64,000 nucleotides of DNA from positions 1,178,001 through 1,242,000 of the forward strand of contig NZ_JAEDAO010000001.1 of NCBI RefSeq assembly GCF_016641735.1, read 5' to 3'. A model generated the notes under the pieces. That model was not told the origin of the DNA and searched no databases. It worked only from the letters and a program-made list of their open reading frames with translations. This document shows, in pieces, positions 1-9,691 of this stretch (within the stretch, counting starts at the first letter, position 1; every line of letters begins with the position of its first letter). This DNA is from Ramlibacter algicola (GTDB lineage: Bacteria > Pseudomonadota > Gammaproteobacteria > Burkholderiales > Burkholderiaceae_C). The position numbers were made by a program, and so were the translations under genes.

Positions 1-1
1 C

Positions 2-340
2 GAGACGCACCTGATGAAGATCACGCACCAGCTCGCGCTGGCGGGCTGGCTGCGGACGGTGCGCGGCAAGGGCGGGGGCATCCGCCTGGCCAAGCCGGCG
101 GCGGAGATCCCGCTGGGAGCCGTCGTGCGCACGATGGAACCTGACTTCGCCCTCGTCGAATGCTTCGCGACGGCCAACACTTGCACGCTCACCGGTGATT
201 GCGTGCTCGCCGGCGTGATGGGCGATGCGTTGCAGCGCTTCATGGAGCACCTCGACCAGCACACGCTGGCCGACGTGTTGCCGCAACCGCTGACGGCGCT
301 CAAGCCCGTGCGCCTGTGGCGGCTCGTCAAGGCGGCCTGA
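2..340 (+). CDS. nsrR: NsrR-like Rrf2-family transcriptional regulator (5' truncated by window edge)
   Basis: Rrf2-family winged-helix regulator, probably the nitric-oxide-sensing Fe-S repressor NsrR. The frame is open from base 2, so the true start and most of the helix-turn-helix lie upstream. What remains begins in the recognition-helix region (MKITHQLALAGWLRTVRGK, then GGGIRLAKPA), which follows the NsrR wing closely. Counting from the ATG at 14, three cysteines at residues 50, 57 and 63 (C-x6-C-x5-C) stand where NsrR and IscR bind their cluster. The protein ends normally at 340. The family represses NO-detoxification genes such as hmp; no such target is visible here. IscR is the alternative, but the wing and EP segments look more like NsrR. 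Confidence 0.78.
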   Translation, partial: ETHLMKITHQLALAGWLRTVRGKGGGIRLAKPAAEIPLGAVVRTMEPDFALVECFATANTCTLTGDCVLAGVMGDALQRFMEHLDQHTLADVLPQPLTALKPVRLWRLVKAA

Positions 341-395
341 CTCGCCACCGCCCCGGTGCGGGTGCCAGAATCGCGCACCGCGTCCAGGAGGCTCC

Positions 396-743
396 ATGAC
401 CTACCGTTCCAGCTGCCATTGCGGCAACGTCGCCATCGAGGTCGAAGGCACCATCGACCAGGCGATCTCCTGCAACTGCTCGATCTGCCAGCGCAAGGGA
501 TCGCTGCTCTGGTTCGTGCCGAAGGCGCAATCGAAGCTGCTGACGGACGACGCCAACGCGGCGACCTACCTGTTCAACAAGCACCTGATCCGGCACCGCT
601 TCTGCAAGACCTGCGGCATGCATCCTTACGCCGAGGGCAAGGACCCGAAGGGCAACGAGATGGTCGCGGTGAACGTGCGCTGCATCGAGGGCATCGATCT
701 CGCGTCGGTGCCGGTGATGGAGTACGACGGCCGCTCGAAGTGA
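396..743 (+). CDS. GFA-family (Mss4-like) zinc protein
   Basis: Small 115-residue protein of the GFA family (glutathione-dependent formaldehyde-activating enzyme/CENP-V fold). Zinc motifs are intact: CHCGNV at residues 7-12, CNCSICQ near 26-32 and FCKTCG near 69-74. A strong AGGAGG lies about 7 bases before the ATG. Members bind structural zinc, and most have no proven reaction, so formaldehyde chemistry should not be assumed. It follows the nsrR-like gene on the same strand with a 55-bp gap, and nothing in the sequence shows a functional link. Confidence 0.85.
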   Translation: MTYRSSCHCGNVAIEVEGTIDQAISCNCSICQRKGSLLWFVPKAQSKLLTDDANAATYLFNKHLIRHRFCKTCGMHPYAEGKDPKGNEMVAVNVRCIEGIDLASVPVMEYDGRSK

Positions 744-755
744 GGCGGCGCCGCT

Positions 756-1574
756 TCAGTCCCTGAAGCGCAGCGTGAGCGGCTTCAGCGCGGGATGCCG
801 CGGCTGCATCGTCCACGCTTCGCCGGCGCGCACCGGGTAAGCCGCGGTCAGCGTTCCCGTCGTCACGATCTCGCCTGCCCGCAAGGGTGGCAACGCGGGT
901 TGCTTCGCCAGCAGGTCCACCAAGTGGGCCAGCGCTGCGAGCGGGCTGCCCAGCGCATTGGCGCCGCGGCCGACCTCGACCAGCTGTCCGTCGCGGTGCA
1001 GTTCGACTTCGACCGCCGCGAGAGCGAGTTCCGCATCGGTGCCGATGCTCGCCAGCGGCACCGTCTCGCCCACGATGAGGGCGCCGTGCAGGCCGCCGTC
1101 GGCGATGGTGTCCGCCGCCTGGAACTTCCAGTGCGGGAAATGCGACTGCACGACTTCGAACGCTGGCGCGACCCAGTCGATGCAGCCGGCGAGATCGCGG
1201 ATCGCCAGGCCCGCGCGCGGCGCACTGCGCAGGCACAGCGCGATCTCCGGCTCCAGCCGCGGCTCGGCGAAGTGCGACACCGTGACGTCGAGGTCGGCCA
1301 TGCCGGGACCGCGCAGCGTGTGCGCGTACACGTGGCCCCAGATCGGGTGGTGCACGCCGTACTCGGGCCAGATCGCGCGGTTGGTGAAACCGATCTTGCG
1401 CCCCCGCGGCTGCGCGCCGGCGGCCAGGCGTTCATGGTGCACGCGGTCGGCGACCGTGTAGGCGTGCTCCAGCGAGAAGCCCGGATGCGTGCTGGTCAGC
1501 GGCGCGACCTGGCGGACGTCGTCCTGCGCCTGGCGCATCTCGTTCGCGATGGCGTCGAGCGCGCGCGCGACCAT
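756..1574 (-). CDS. 2-keto-4-pentenoate hydratase / fumarylacetoacetate hydrolase-type enzyme
   Basis: Protein of 272 residues in the FAH superfamily, closest in layout to 2-oxopent-4-enoate hydratases and 4-oxalocrotonate decarboxylases of aromatic meta-cleavage pathways (MhpD/DmpE/DmpH type). Visible family features are an N-terminal helical segment, the KIGFTN motif near residue 60, an EPEIAL metal-ligand motif near residue 108 and a later HGALIVG strand. It starts one base after the stop of the upstream FMN dehydrogenase gene (ends at 1576), so the two are probably co-transcribed and translationally coupled. The substrate cannot be read from sequence; hydratase or decarboxylase are both possible. 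Confidence 0.82.
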   Translation of the reverse strand: MVARALDAIANEMRQAQDDVRQVAPLTSTHPGFSLEHAYTVADRVHHERLAAGAQPRGRKIGFTNRAIWPEYGVHHPIWGHVYAHTLRGPGMADLDVTVSHFAEPRLEPEIALCLRSAPRAGLAIRDLAGCIDWVAPAFEVVQSHFPHWKFQAADTIADGGLHGALIVGETVPLASIGTDAELALAAVEVELHRDGQLVEVGRGANALGSPLAALAHLVDLLAKQPALPPLRAGEIVTTGTLTAAYPVRAGEAWTMQPRHPALKPLTLRFRD

Positions 1575-1575
1575 C

Positions 1576-2748
1576 TCAGTACCCCCGCGGCGTGCCGGTC
1601 GGGTAGCTGCCTGGCAGCAGGATGGACGTGTCCACGCTGGCGACGTCGGTGCGGCCGCAGAAGGCCATCGACAGTTCGAGTTCGCGGTGGATGATCTCCA
1701 GCGTGCGCGTCACGCCCGCTTCGCCCATCGCGCCCAGGCCGTACAGCATCGCGCGGCCGATGTAGGTGCCCTTGGCACCCAGCGCCACCGCCTTGAGCAC
1801 GTGCTGGCCCGAGCGGATGCCGCCGTCCATGTGCACCTCGATGCGGTTGCCCACTTCCTGCACGATCTCCGGCAGCGCGGAGATGGAAGAGGGCGCGCCA
1901 TCGAGCTGGCGCCCGCCGTGGTTGGACACGACCAGCGCGTCGGCGCCGGAGTCGACGGCGAGCCGCGCGTCCTCGACGTCCTGGATGCCCTTGAGGATCA
2001 GCTTGCCGCCCCAGCGCTGCTTGACCCACTCGACGTCGGCCCACGACAGCGTGGGGTCGAATTGCTTGGAGGTCCATTCCGCCAGCGAGCCCAGGTTCTC
2101 GACGCCCTTCACGTGGCCGAAGATGTTGCCGAAGTTGTGGCGGCGCGTGCCCAGCATGCCCAGGCACCAGCGCGGCTTGGTCATGAGGTTGAGGATGTTG
2201 GGGATCGTCGGCTTCGGCGGCACCGACAGGCCGTTCTTGATGTCCTTGTGGCGCTGGCCGAGGATCTGCAGGTCCAGCGTCAGCACCAGCGCGGAGCAGT
2301 TGGCCGCCTTGGCACGGTCGATCAGGCGCGCGATGAAGTCGCGGTCGCGCATCACGTACAGCTGGAACCAGAACGGATGGTTGTCGGTGCCCGCCGCGAC
2401 GTCCTCGATGGAGCACACGCTCATCGTCGACAGCGTGAACGGGATGCCGAACTTCCTCGCGGCGCGCGCGGCGAGGATCTCGCCGTCGGCGTGCTGCATG
2501 CCGGTCAGCCCGGTTGGCGCGATCGCCACCGGCATCGCGACCGGCTGGCCGACCATCGTCGACTGGGTGCTGCGCGGTTCCATGTTCACGGCCACGCGCT
2601 GGCGAAAGAGGATGCGGTTGAAGTCCTGCTCGTTCGCCCGGTAGGTGCTCTCGGTCCACGAACCCGAGTCGGCGTAGTCGTAGAACATGCGCGGCACGCG
2701 GCGCTTGGCGAGGACGCGCAGGTCTTCGATGTTGGTGGTCACGGGCAC
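1576..2748 (-). CDS. FMN-dependent alpha-hydroxy-acid dehydrogenase (LldD-like)
   Basis: FMN-dependent 2-hydroxyacid dehydrogenase/oxidase of 390 residues, the usual length for L-lactate dehydrogenase LldD and relatives. It is a TIM-barrel enzyme oxidising an L-2-hydroxy acid to a 2-oxo acid and passing electrons to the quinone pool or oxygen. The active-site signature SNHGGRQLDG is intact near residues 276-285, followed by the MDGGIRSG and YIGRA FMN-phosphate motifs. APTGLTGM and LTLDLQILGQR segments also match. It is first in a two-gene operon with the downstream hydratase. True lactate dehydrogenase is plausible, but pairing with a hydratase suggests another hydroxy acid, such as mandelate-like or hydroxyglutarate-like. 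Confidence 0.85.
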   Translation of the reverse strand: MPVTTNIEDLRVLAKRRVPRMFYDYADSGSWTESTYRANEQDFNRILFRQRVAVNMEPRSTQSTMVGQPVAMPVAIAPTGLTGMQHADGEILAARAARKFGIPFTLSTMSVCSIEDVAAGTDNHPFWFQLYVMRDRDFIARLIDRAKAANCSALVLTLDLQILGQRHKDIKNGLSVPPKPTIPNILNLMTKPRWCLGMLGTRRHNFGNIFGHVKGVENLGSLAEWTSKQFDPTLSWADVEWVKQRWGGKLILKGIQDVEDARLAVDSGADALVVSNHGGRQLDGAPSSISALPEIVQEVGNRIEVHMDGGIRSGQHVLKAVALGAKGTYIGRAMLYGLGAMGEAGVTRTLEIIHRELELSMAFCGRTDVASVDTSILLPGSYPTGTPRGY

Positions 2749-2907
2749 GGTGCTGGGTTCTCCTCGTCGCCGCCGATGCTAAGGCGCGCAGCGCGCCGGC
2801 CGATTGAGCTTTCTTCGCGGGCGGTCGAATTTTGCTCATCTTGCCACGGCGCCCGGCGCGAACGGGCCGGGCCACGCTGCACCAGCGCCGCATCGGCCGC
2901 CGAATAA

Positions 2908-4227
<1,320 letters not shown>

Positions 4228-4280
4228 GCCGTCCCGGCTGCGCTAGAATGAGCGGCTTCGCACCACGCGAACCGAATTCA

Positions 4281-4371
4281 GGAGCGGTGGCAGAGTGGTC
4301 GAATGCGCCGGACTCGAAATCCGGTATACGGTTCTCCCGTATCGAGGGTTCGAATCCCTCCTGCTCCGCCA
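4281..4371 (+). tRNA. tRNA-Ser(CGA)
   Basis: Class II tRNA gene of 91 nt with CCA encoded. The acceptor stem GGAGCGG pairs with CTGCTCC (one G-U), and discriminator G precedes CCA. The anticodon arm CCGGA-CTCGAAA-TCCGG gives anticodon CGA. A long variable arm typical of tRNA-Ser is present, followed by the T arm GAGGGTTCGAATCCCTC. Its last 14 bases are duplicated at 38514-38527, which identifies it as the attachment site of the downstream island. Confidence 0.98.
4358..4371 (+). repeat. attL core, 3' end of tRNA-Ser
   Basis: CTCCTGCTCCGCCA, covering the T-stem/acceptor end, discriminator and CCA of tRNA-Ser. It is identical to 38514-38527, 34.2 kb away in the same orientation. An exact 14-mer match to the integrase-proximal tRNA end at the far side of the island is very unlikely by chance. 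Confidence 0.88.
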
Positions 4372-4386
4372 GACGCCCCACGCAAG

Positions 4387-4408
4387 AAGCCCCCTCGAGG
4401 GGCTTTTT
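4387..4408 (+). terminator. Rho-independent terminator after tRNA-Ser
   Basis: The stem AAGCCCC/GGGGCTT with a 5-nt loop (CTCGA) runs straight into a T tract. It lies 16 bp after the tRNA and inside the island side of attL, so the island supplies the terminator for the host tRNA gene. Confidence 0.85.
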
Positions 4409-4476
4409 CATTGGGAAACAGGAGGTTTGTCACTTCAGGTCATCTCAGGACATCGCTCATAATTGCACGATCTTGG

Positions 4477-4494
4477 TTGGGTACGAAGTTGGGT
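4477..4494 (+). repeat. 12-bp-spaced TTGGGT direct repeats just upstream of the integrase
   Basis: TTGGGT occurs at 4477-4482 and 4489-4494, giving TTGGGTACGAAGTTGGGT seven bases before the integrase ATG at 4501. The same layout (CGGGGT hexamers 12 bp apart, sharing GGGTACGAA) is found beyond attR at 38640-38660. They may be arm-type integrase-binding sites or an integrase operator; this is inferred from position and repetition only. Confidence 0.45.
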
Positions 4495-4500
4495 GCCGCC

Positions 4501-5709
4501 ATGCCGCGAAAAGCTGTTGAGATGTCACCGCTAGCCGTGCGTCGGCTGACGAAGCCAGGTCACTACGTGGTCGGCGGAGTCGCCGGCCTCGCGCTCCAAG
4601 TGTCGGACACCGGAGCGCGGTCCTGGGTGCTCCGAGCGCGCATCGGCAGCCGACGGCGCGACATGGGCTTGGGCGGCTACCCCGACGTCGACCTGGCCCT
4701 CGCCCGTCAAAAGGCGCGCGAGGCGCGCGACCTCATCGACAAGGGGGTTGATCCTATCCTCGTGCGCCGGGAGGCGAAGAGCGCGCTACTCGCGAAACAA
4801 GCGTCTCACAAGACCTTCGAGCAGTGCGCAACCGAGTTCATCGACGCGAAGTCCGCCGAGTGGCGCAACACCAAGCATGCGGCGCAGTGGACCAGCACCC
4901 TCAAGACCTACGCGTACCCGCACATCGGCAAGCTGCTGGTCTCTGACGTCGGTGTGACGCAGGTGCTAGCCGTGCTCAAGCCGATCTGGACGGTGAAGAC
5001 CGAGACGGCAACTCGTGTGCGCGGACGCATCGAGCAGATCTTGGACTGGGCGACCGTGCAGCACTACAGGCAAGGCCCGAACCCGGCGCGTTGGCGCGGG
5101 CACATGGACAAGCTGCTGCCGACGCCGGGCAAAGTTGCTCAGGTGAAGCACCACAAGGCGCTGGCGTTGGACGAGGTACCTGCCTTCTATTCAGCGCTGA
5201 AGCTTCAATCGGGCATTGGCGCACGCGCCCTGGAACTCGCCGTCTTGACCGCCGCTCGGTCGGGCGAGGTCCGCGGCGCGACATGGCCTGAGATCGATCT
5301 GGGCCAAAAACTCTGGACCGTGCCCGCCGGGCGGATGAAGGCGGGCAAGGAACACCGCGTGCCACTGTCGGATGCCGCGGTTGCCCTGCTGACCGCCCTG
5401 CCCCGGGTGGAGGGCACTGCCCTGGTCTTCCCGTCTCCGAAAAAGAAGCTCCTGAGTGACATGACGCTGGTGGCCGTGATACGGCGCATGAAGGTCGACG
5501 GAGTGCCGCACGGCTTTCGCTCGAGCTTCAAGGACTGGGCTACGGAGCGCACGCAGTACTCGCGCGAGGCAGTGGAGATGTCGCTGGCACACACGATTGG
5601 CGACAAGGTGGAAGCTGCGTACCGACGCGGTGACTTGCTGGAGCAAAGGCGCAAGCTCTTGGCCGACTGGGCAGCCTTCCTGGGCAACGGCGGCGCGCTT
5701 TCGAGCTGA
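4501..5709 (+). CDS. int: P4-type tyrosine integrase
   Basis: Site-specific tyrosine recombinase of 402 residues in the P4/CP4-57 island integrase family. The N-terminal DUF4102-like arm-binding domain spans about residues 1-85 (LQVSDTGARSWVLRARI, GLGGYPDVDLALARQKA), followed by a SAM-like core-binding domain (about 100-185) and the catalytic domain. Catalytic residues visible are Arg253 (AARSGEVR), Lys in the RMKAGKEHR beta-hairpin, His337-x-x-Arg340 (HGFR), His364 and the nucleophile Tyr374 (EAAYRR). The frame is open upstream into the tRNA, but ATG 4501 gives the normal family N-terminus. It lies 129 bp from the tRNA-Ser end that it presumably targets. Confidence 0.95.
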   Translation: MPRKAVEMSPLAVRRLTKPGHYVVGGVAGLALQVSDTGARSWVLRARIGSRRRDMGLGGYPDVDLALARQKAREARDLIDKGVDPILVRREAKSALLAKQASHKTFEQCATEFIDAKSAEWRNTKHAAQWTSTLKTYAYPHIGKLLVSDVGVTQVLAVLKPIWTVKTETATRVRGRIEQILDWATVQHYRQGPNPARWRGHMDKLLPTPGKVAQVKHHKALALDEVPAFYSALKLQSGIGARALELAVLTAARSGEVRGATWPEIDLGQKLWTVPAGRMKAGKEHRVPLSDAAVALLTALPRVEGTALVFPSPKKKLLSDMTLVAVIRRMKVDGVPHGFRSSFKDWATERTQYSREAVEMSLAHTIGDKVEAAYRRGDLLEQRRKLLADWAAFLGNGGALSS

Positions 5710-5998
5710 ACGCGACCGCGTGATGTTCTTCGTGTACGACATGCAGTTGCAGCGGATCTCGGGCGTCGTAAATTGCGATCAACCGGCTAGAACTGCGCGA
5801 TAAATCAAGCACTTAGGCGGCTGTCTCGCACGCGCTCTCGCCGCCGTCGGTGCATTCGGCCGCCCAAGCGCTCAGTAGCCGTAAGCCTCTGATTTTTCAG
5901 GATATTTCTCTCGTTTAGCTGCTGCACGCCCCTGCCGCGCGCTCCGCCGCGCACCCCGGGCCTTCCTAGCATCTCGCTTCGCCTCATTGCGAGATGCC
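5710..5998. other. Intergenic region downstream of integrase
   Basis: No convincing gene on either strand in these 289 bases; the open frames here have no ribosome-binding site or recognisable protein. It is somewhat less GC-rich around 5880-5925 (GATTTTTCAGGATATTTCTC), where a promoter for the AlpA-like gene could lie. No clear inverted repeat or terminator was seen. Confidence 0.4.
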
Positions 5999-6268
5999 AT
6001 GGAACACAAGCCCATTGACTTCGACAAACTCTCGGACGACGCGTTCGTTCGCGAAGCTGACCTCGTTCGCAGTCGCCGTCGCACTGCCGCCGCACCCGTT
6101 TTGCCATTCAGCAGCCCGACGCTCTGGCGCCTGGTCGCGCGTCGTGCATTCCCGCAGCCCCACAGGCTCGCGGGGCGGATCACGGCCTGGAATGTCGGTG
6201 AGGTGCGCGCCTGGCTGCGTGACACCCGTTCGAGTGATCCCCGGCGGTGCAAGGCGAAGGGGCGGTAG
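5999..6268 (+). CDS. AlpA-like helix-turn-helix protein (excisionase/activator type)
   Basis: Small 89-residue protein with an AlpA/MerR-like DNA-binding segment in its second half: SSPTLWRLVARRAFPQPHRL, then AGRITAWNVGEVRAWLRD. This recognition-helix plus W-N/V-GEV-x-AWL wing pattern is typical of AlpA proteins in P4-type islands and prophages, where they activate excision or integrase genes. A TTG at 5987 is also in frame, but ATG 5999 is preferred. It ends 2 bp before the ParB-like gene, the first of a tight plus-strand run. Confidence 0.65.
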   Translation: MEHKPIDFDKLSDDAFVREADLVRSRRRTAAAPVLPFSSPTLWRLVARRAFPQPHRLAGRITAWNVGEVRAWLRDTRSSDPRRCKAKGR

Positions 6269-6270
6269 CC

Positions 6271-6999
6271 ATGGACCAGGAGCTCAAGAGGCATCCGCTC
6301 AGTGAAGCGTTCCCCGACATGTCGCCGGAGCAGTTCGAGCATTTCAAGAGCGACATCGAGAAGAACGGCCAGCGGTGGCCAGTCATCCTGCTCGACGGAA
6401 TGGTCCTCGACGGCTGGCACCGTGCTAGGGCCTGCGCCGCGCTCGGACGCAAGCTCGAGGTTGAGCAGTACATGGGGATCGACCCCGGGTCGTACGTGCT
6501 CTCGAACAACTTGCACCGGCGCAAGCAGTTGTCTCCGTCTCAGCGTGCCTACGCCGTTGTGGCCTGCAAGGCGTGGCACCGTAAGGGGCAATGTAAATCG
6601 GAAGCGACTTCCGATCTGACCACGAGCGCCGAGATGGCCAAGGAGGCTGCCACCAGCGTTCGCACGATTACCGACGTGAAGAAGGTGATCAGCACGCCAC
6701 TCGCCGAAAAGGTCCGAACGGGGGAAATGTCCGCCAGCAAGGCGGCCAGTGAACTGCGTTTGCGGCGGACACGCGAGTGCACTGACGCGACCGGAGGAGT
6801 GGCGCCTGCCCTGACCAAACGGGTGTCTTCGCGCTCAACGGCCAAGGAGATCGCCGCGCTGCGGCAACGCAATAGGGAACTGACGGATCTCCTCGAGGCC
6901 GTCACCGTCGAGCGTGATCGGATGGCCAGTGAACTGGCGACGCTGCGGGGTGCGCCCGAGCGTCGGATCGGCGCGGAGGATGCCGATGAAAATGCGTGA
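6271..6999 (+). CDS. ParB/Srx-fold N-terminal domain protein
   Basis: A 242-residue protein. Its N-terminal 80 residues match the ParB/sulfiredoxin-like fold (HPLSEAFPDMSPEQFEHFKS, then PVILLDGMVLDGWHRARA), the family's ligand-binding motif. A central helix-turn-helix-like stretch follows (SPSQRAYAVVACKAWHRKG, then AEMAKEAATSVRTITDVKKV), and a C-terminal coiled coil (residues about 195-225, AALRQRNRELTDLLEAVTVE). Such proteins are common beside primase and helicase genes in phages and islands and are not chromosome partition proteins in the strict sense. Its end overlaps the helicase start by 20 bp. A role in replication control is inferred from context. Confidence 0.75.
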   Translation: MDQELKRHPLSEAFPDMSPEQFEHFKSDIEKNGQRWPVILLDGMVLDGWHRARACAALGRKLEVEQYMGIDPGSYVLSNNLHRRKQLSPSQRAYAVVACKAWHRKGQCKSEATSDLTTSAEMAKEAATSVRTITDVKKVISTPLAEKVRTGEMSASKAASELRLRRTRECTDATGGVAPALTKRVSSRSTAKEIAALRQRNRELTDLLEAVTVERDRMASELATLRGAPERRIGAEDADENA

Positions 7000-8458
7000 C
7001 TACCAGCAAGCCACGCTCGAAGAACTGCGCGGCGGTGTGCGCAGCGGCCACAAGGCCCAGATCCTTTACTTGCCGACCGCCGGCGGCAAGACGGAGGTGG
7101 CCATCGAACTGATGGTCGCTGCCACGCGGCGCGGTCGGCGGGCCGCCATGGTCCTCGACCGGATCATCTTGTGTGACCAGACGAGCCAGCGGCTTGCGAA
7201 GTACCAGGTCGACCACGGCGTTCTACAGGCGGGTCACTGGCGTTATCGGCCCCACGAGCAGATCCAGATCTGCAGCGCCCAGACGCTGGAGAAGCGCGGG
7301 AGCTTGCCGAGTGTCGACTTGCTGATCGTCGACGAGTGCCATGCCCAGCGCCGGATGATGCGCGAGTTCATCGGAGCGAACCCCGACGTTTGCACGATCG
7401 GGCTAACGGCCACGCCGTTCACGCGAGGCTTGTCGCAGACCTATTCCCACGTGGTGTGCGGCGCCACGACCCAGGAGTTGGTCGCGCGCGGCTACCTCGC
7501 ATCCATTCGCGTGTTTGTCGCCAAGGAAATCGAAATGAGCGGCGCGCAGACCAGTCGCGGCGAGTGGACTCCCGCTGCTGCTGCCGCGCGCGGCATGCGG
7601 ATCACCGGTGACATCGTGCAAGAGTGGATCAAGAAGACGCATGAGGTCTTCGGCGGGCCGCGCAAGACGATCGTCTTCTGCGCCAACGTGACCCATGGGA
7701 GGGACCTCGCCCGACAGTTCTCCGAGGCTGGCTACAACTTCGTCGCGATCAGCTACCGGGACACGACGGAGTTCAACCACGCGGCAATCGAGGAGTTCCG
7801 GAAGCCTGATTCGCGCGTCCATGGCTTGATCGCCTGCGACATCCTGACCAAGGGGTTCGATGTCCCGGACGTGATGATCGGCATCTCGGCGCGCCCGTTC
7901 AAGAAATCCCTGTCGGCTCACGTCCAGCAACTCGGGCGTGTCATGCGCGCCTGCGGCGGCAAGCCATTCGCGCTGTGGCTGGACCACTCCGGCAACTTCG
8001 TGCGCTTCCGAACTGCCTGGGAGGAAATCTATGCCAACGGCGTGGACCGTCTCCGAGAAGACGTGGAGCGGCCACTGCGCGAACCGACGGCCGCCGAGAA
8101 GCAGGAGTCGTTCTGCTCGTCATGCGGGCATCTCTGGCCGTTATTCGGGGACACGTGCCCCAACTGCGGCCACGTGCGCGAGCGGCGCTGCGATGTGATC
8201 ACCACGCCGGGCGAGATGCATGAACTGCGGTCGGCCGTACCTCGCGAGGCGCGCCAGGCTTGGTGGAGCGGGCTGCTGACGATCGCCGAGGAGCGAAGGC
8301 GCGAGGATCCGCGGCGCTGGGCGCTCGCGAAGTACCACGAGAAGTTCAACGAGTGGCCGACCGGCCTGGAGGACGTGCAGCGGCCTCCCACGCCGGAGTG
8401 TCGCCGCTGGGTGACATCGCGCGACATCGCGTGGGCGAAGCGACGGAGGATCGCGTGA
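6980..8458 (+). CDS. Superfamily 2 DEAD/DEAH-type DNA helicase
   Basis: SF2 helicase of 492 residues of the phage/island type (UvrB/type III Res-like). The Q-motif-like start MRDYQQATLEEL precedes Walker A PTAGGKT (residues 32-38) and the DECH box (118-121). Motif III is LTATPF, and the second RecA domain ends in motif VI QQLGRVMRACGGK. A C-terminal zinc knuckle, CSSCG...CPNCG, lies near residues 379-397. Start ATG 6980 follows GGAGG directly; ATG 6986 is a possible alternative. It overlaps the primase start by 4 bp (GTGA). It is probably the replicative or origin-opening helicase of the element. Confidence 0.88.
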   Translation: MPMKMRDYQQATLEELRGGVRSGHKAQILYLPTAGGKTEVAIELMVAATRRGRRAAMVLDRIILCDQTSQRLAKYQVDHGVLQAGHWRYRPHEQIQICSAQTLEKRGSLPSVDLLIVDECHAQRRMMREFIGANPDVCTIGLTATPFTRGLSQTYSHVVCGATTQELVARGYLASIRVFVAKEIEMSGAQTSRGEWTPAAAAARGMRITGDIVQEWIKKTHEVFGGPRKTIVFCANVTHGRDLARQFSEAGYNFVAISYRDTTEFNHAAIEEFRKPDSRVHGLIACDILTKGFDVPDVMIGISARPFKKSLSAHVQQLGRVMRACGGKPFALWLDHSGNFVRFRTAWEEIYANGVDRLREDVERPLREPTAAEKQESFCSSCGHLWPLFGDTCPNCGHVRERRCDVITTPGEMHELRSAVPREARQAWWSGLLTIAEERRREDPRRWALAKYHEKFNEWPTGLEDVQRPPTPECRRWVTSRDIAWAKRRRIA

Positions 8459-9291
8459 CGACCTTTGTTGAGTTCGCCCGCAGCTTCGGGATCATCATCG
8501 ACGCCGACCCACCCCTGGGCGAATGGCGCCGGCTGCCGACCGTCGATCATCCGAGGCTGAAGAACGGTGCCGTCCGTTTGATGGGCGACTACGGTTTTGC
8601 CCAGAACCACGCCACCATGTCGCGTCCCGCGTTGTGGCGGGGTGAAGTAAGCCAGCGGCCGGGCGCGGTCCCCTTCGACCGGCGGGCCATTGAGGACAGG
8701 CTCGCCGAGGACAGGGCCGCGGCTGCTGAACTCGCGGCCAAGATCGTGAGCCGGTGCTCACGCGCCACGCACCCATACCTGGCACGCAAAGGCTTTCCGG
8801 ACACTCTCGTGAACGTCTGGGTCACGAACGGCGTCTGCCTGCTGGTGGTGCCCATGTACGCCGACCGGGGACTTGTCGGCTGCCAGCTCATCAGCGAGAA
8901 CGGCGACAAGCGCTTCTTGCGCGGCCAGCAGGTGGCTGGGGCCACATTCACGTTCGACAGCGGCGGTCCGCCGGTGCTGTGCGAAGGCTACGCAACAGGT
9001 CTGTCGTGCCAGGCGGCACTGAGGGCGCTGCGTGAACGCTATCGCGTGGTTGTCTGCTTCAGCGCGGGCAACCTCAAACGTGTCGCATCACATATGCAAC
9101 CAGGCCTCGTCGTCGCGGACAACGATGAGTCGGGGGTGGGGCAGCGTGCCGCGATTGAGACCGGATGGCCCTACTTCGTGCCACCCACGCCAGGTCAGGA
9201 CTTCAACGACTTCCATCAGGCGGTGTCGCTATTCGAGTGCTCGCAGGCGCTCCGCGAAACGATTCAACAGCTCAGGGGGCGCCATGGCTAA
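8455..9291 (+). CDS. Toprim-domain DNA primase
   Basis: Primase-like protein of 278 residues, GTG start overlapping the helicase stop. The second half is a Toprim domain: the glutamate motif CEGYATGLSCQAAL near residues 180-193 and the aspartate motif VVADNDESGVGQRAA near 218-232, then PGQDFNDF. This matches the TraC/P4-alpha/phage RepE-like primases, but no N-terminal zinc-binding domain is visible. It probably primes replication of the excised element with the helicase encoded upstream. Its 3' end overlaps the DUF1376 gene by 8 bp. Confidence 0.85.
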   Translation: MTTFVEFARSFGIIIDADPPLGEWRRLPTVDHPRLKNGAVRLMGDYGFAQNHATMSRPALWRGEVSQRPGAVPFDRRAIEDRLAEDRAAAAELAAKIVSRCSRATHPYLARKGFPDTLVNVWVTNGVCLLVVPMYADRGLVGCQLISENGDKRFLRGQQVAGATFTFDSGGPPVLCEGYATGLSCQAALRALRERYRVVVCFSAGNLKRVASHMQPGLVVADNDESGVGQRAAIETGWPYFVPPTPGQDFNDFHQAVSLFECSQALRETIQQLRGRHG

Positions 9292-9646
9292 GCACGACAC
9301 GTGGATGCCCTTCTACCCGGCGGACTACCTGCGGGACACCATGGACCTCACGACGGAGGAGCACGGAGCGTACCTGCTGTTGATCCTTGCGGCATGGCAA
9401 GAGGGTGGCGCGCTCGACGATGACCCGGAGGCATTGCGACGAATTACGCGATTGTCGAAGGCGCAATGGGATCGAGCACGGCCTCGACTGCAGCGTTTCT
9501 TCGAAGTTGGCGGCGGCAAGTGGCTGCAAAAACGGGTCCGGCGGGAGTGGGAGAAGGCGCGCGCGAACACCGAGCGCAAGTCGCGCGCCGGTACGGTCGG
9601 TGCGAAGGCGAAGTGGCGCCACGTCCAAGGGGACGACGGAAAGTGA
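9284..9646 (+). CDS. DUF1376 (YdaU-like) phage replication-associated protein
   Basis: A 120-residue protein with a typical DUF1376 start: WMPFYPADYLRDTMDLTTEE followed by HGAYLLLILAAWQ and a basic tail. The domain resembles winged-helix replication initiators and sits in replication modules of lambdoid and Rac-like phages. The frame stops at 9646, earlier than many family members; another frame beyond the stop reads HCDRM, SERDRM and HCDRS repeats like the low-complexity tails of longer homologues. A frameshift or an element-specific short form are both possible. Confidence 0.82.
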   Translation: MAKHDTWMPFYPADYLRDTMDLTTEEHGAYLLLILAAWQEGGALDDDPEALRRITRLSKAQWDRARPRLQRFFEVGGGKWLQKRVRREWEKARANTERKSRAGTVGAKAKWRHVQGDDGK

Positions 9647-9691
9647 CCCGCTTCCGCAGCTACCGAACAACTAACGCATTCGATGGCAGCC

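Noticed and set aside
4303..4500. Integrase frame extends upstream to 4303, through the tRNA-Ser gene
   Set aside because: The extension reads through tRNA and terminator sequence and does not look like an integrase N-terminus; ATG 4501 gives the normal family start.
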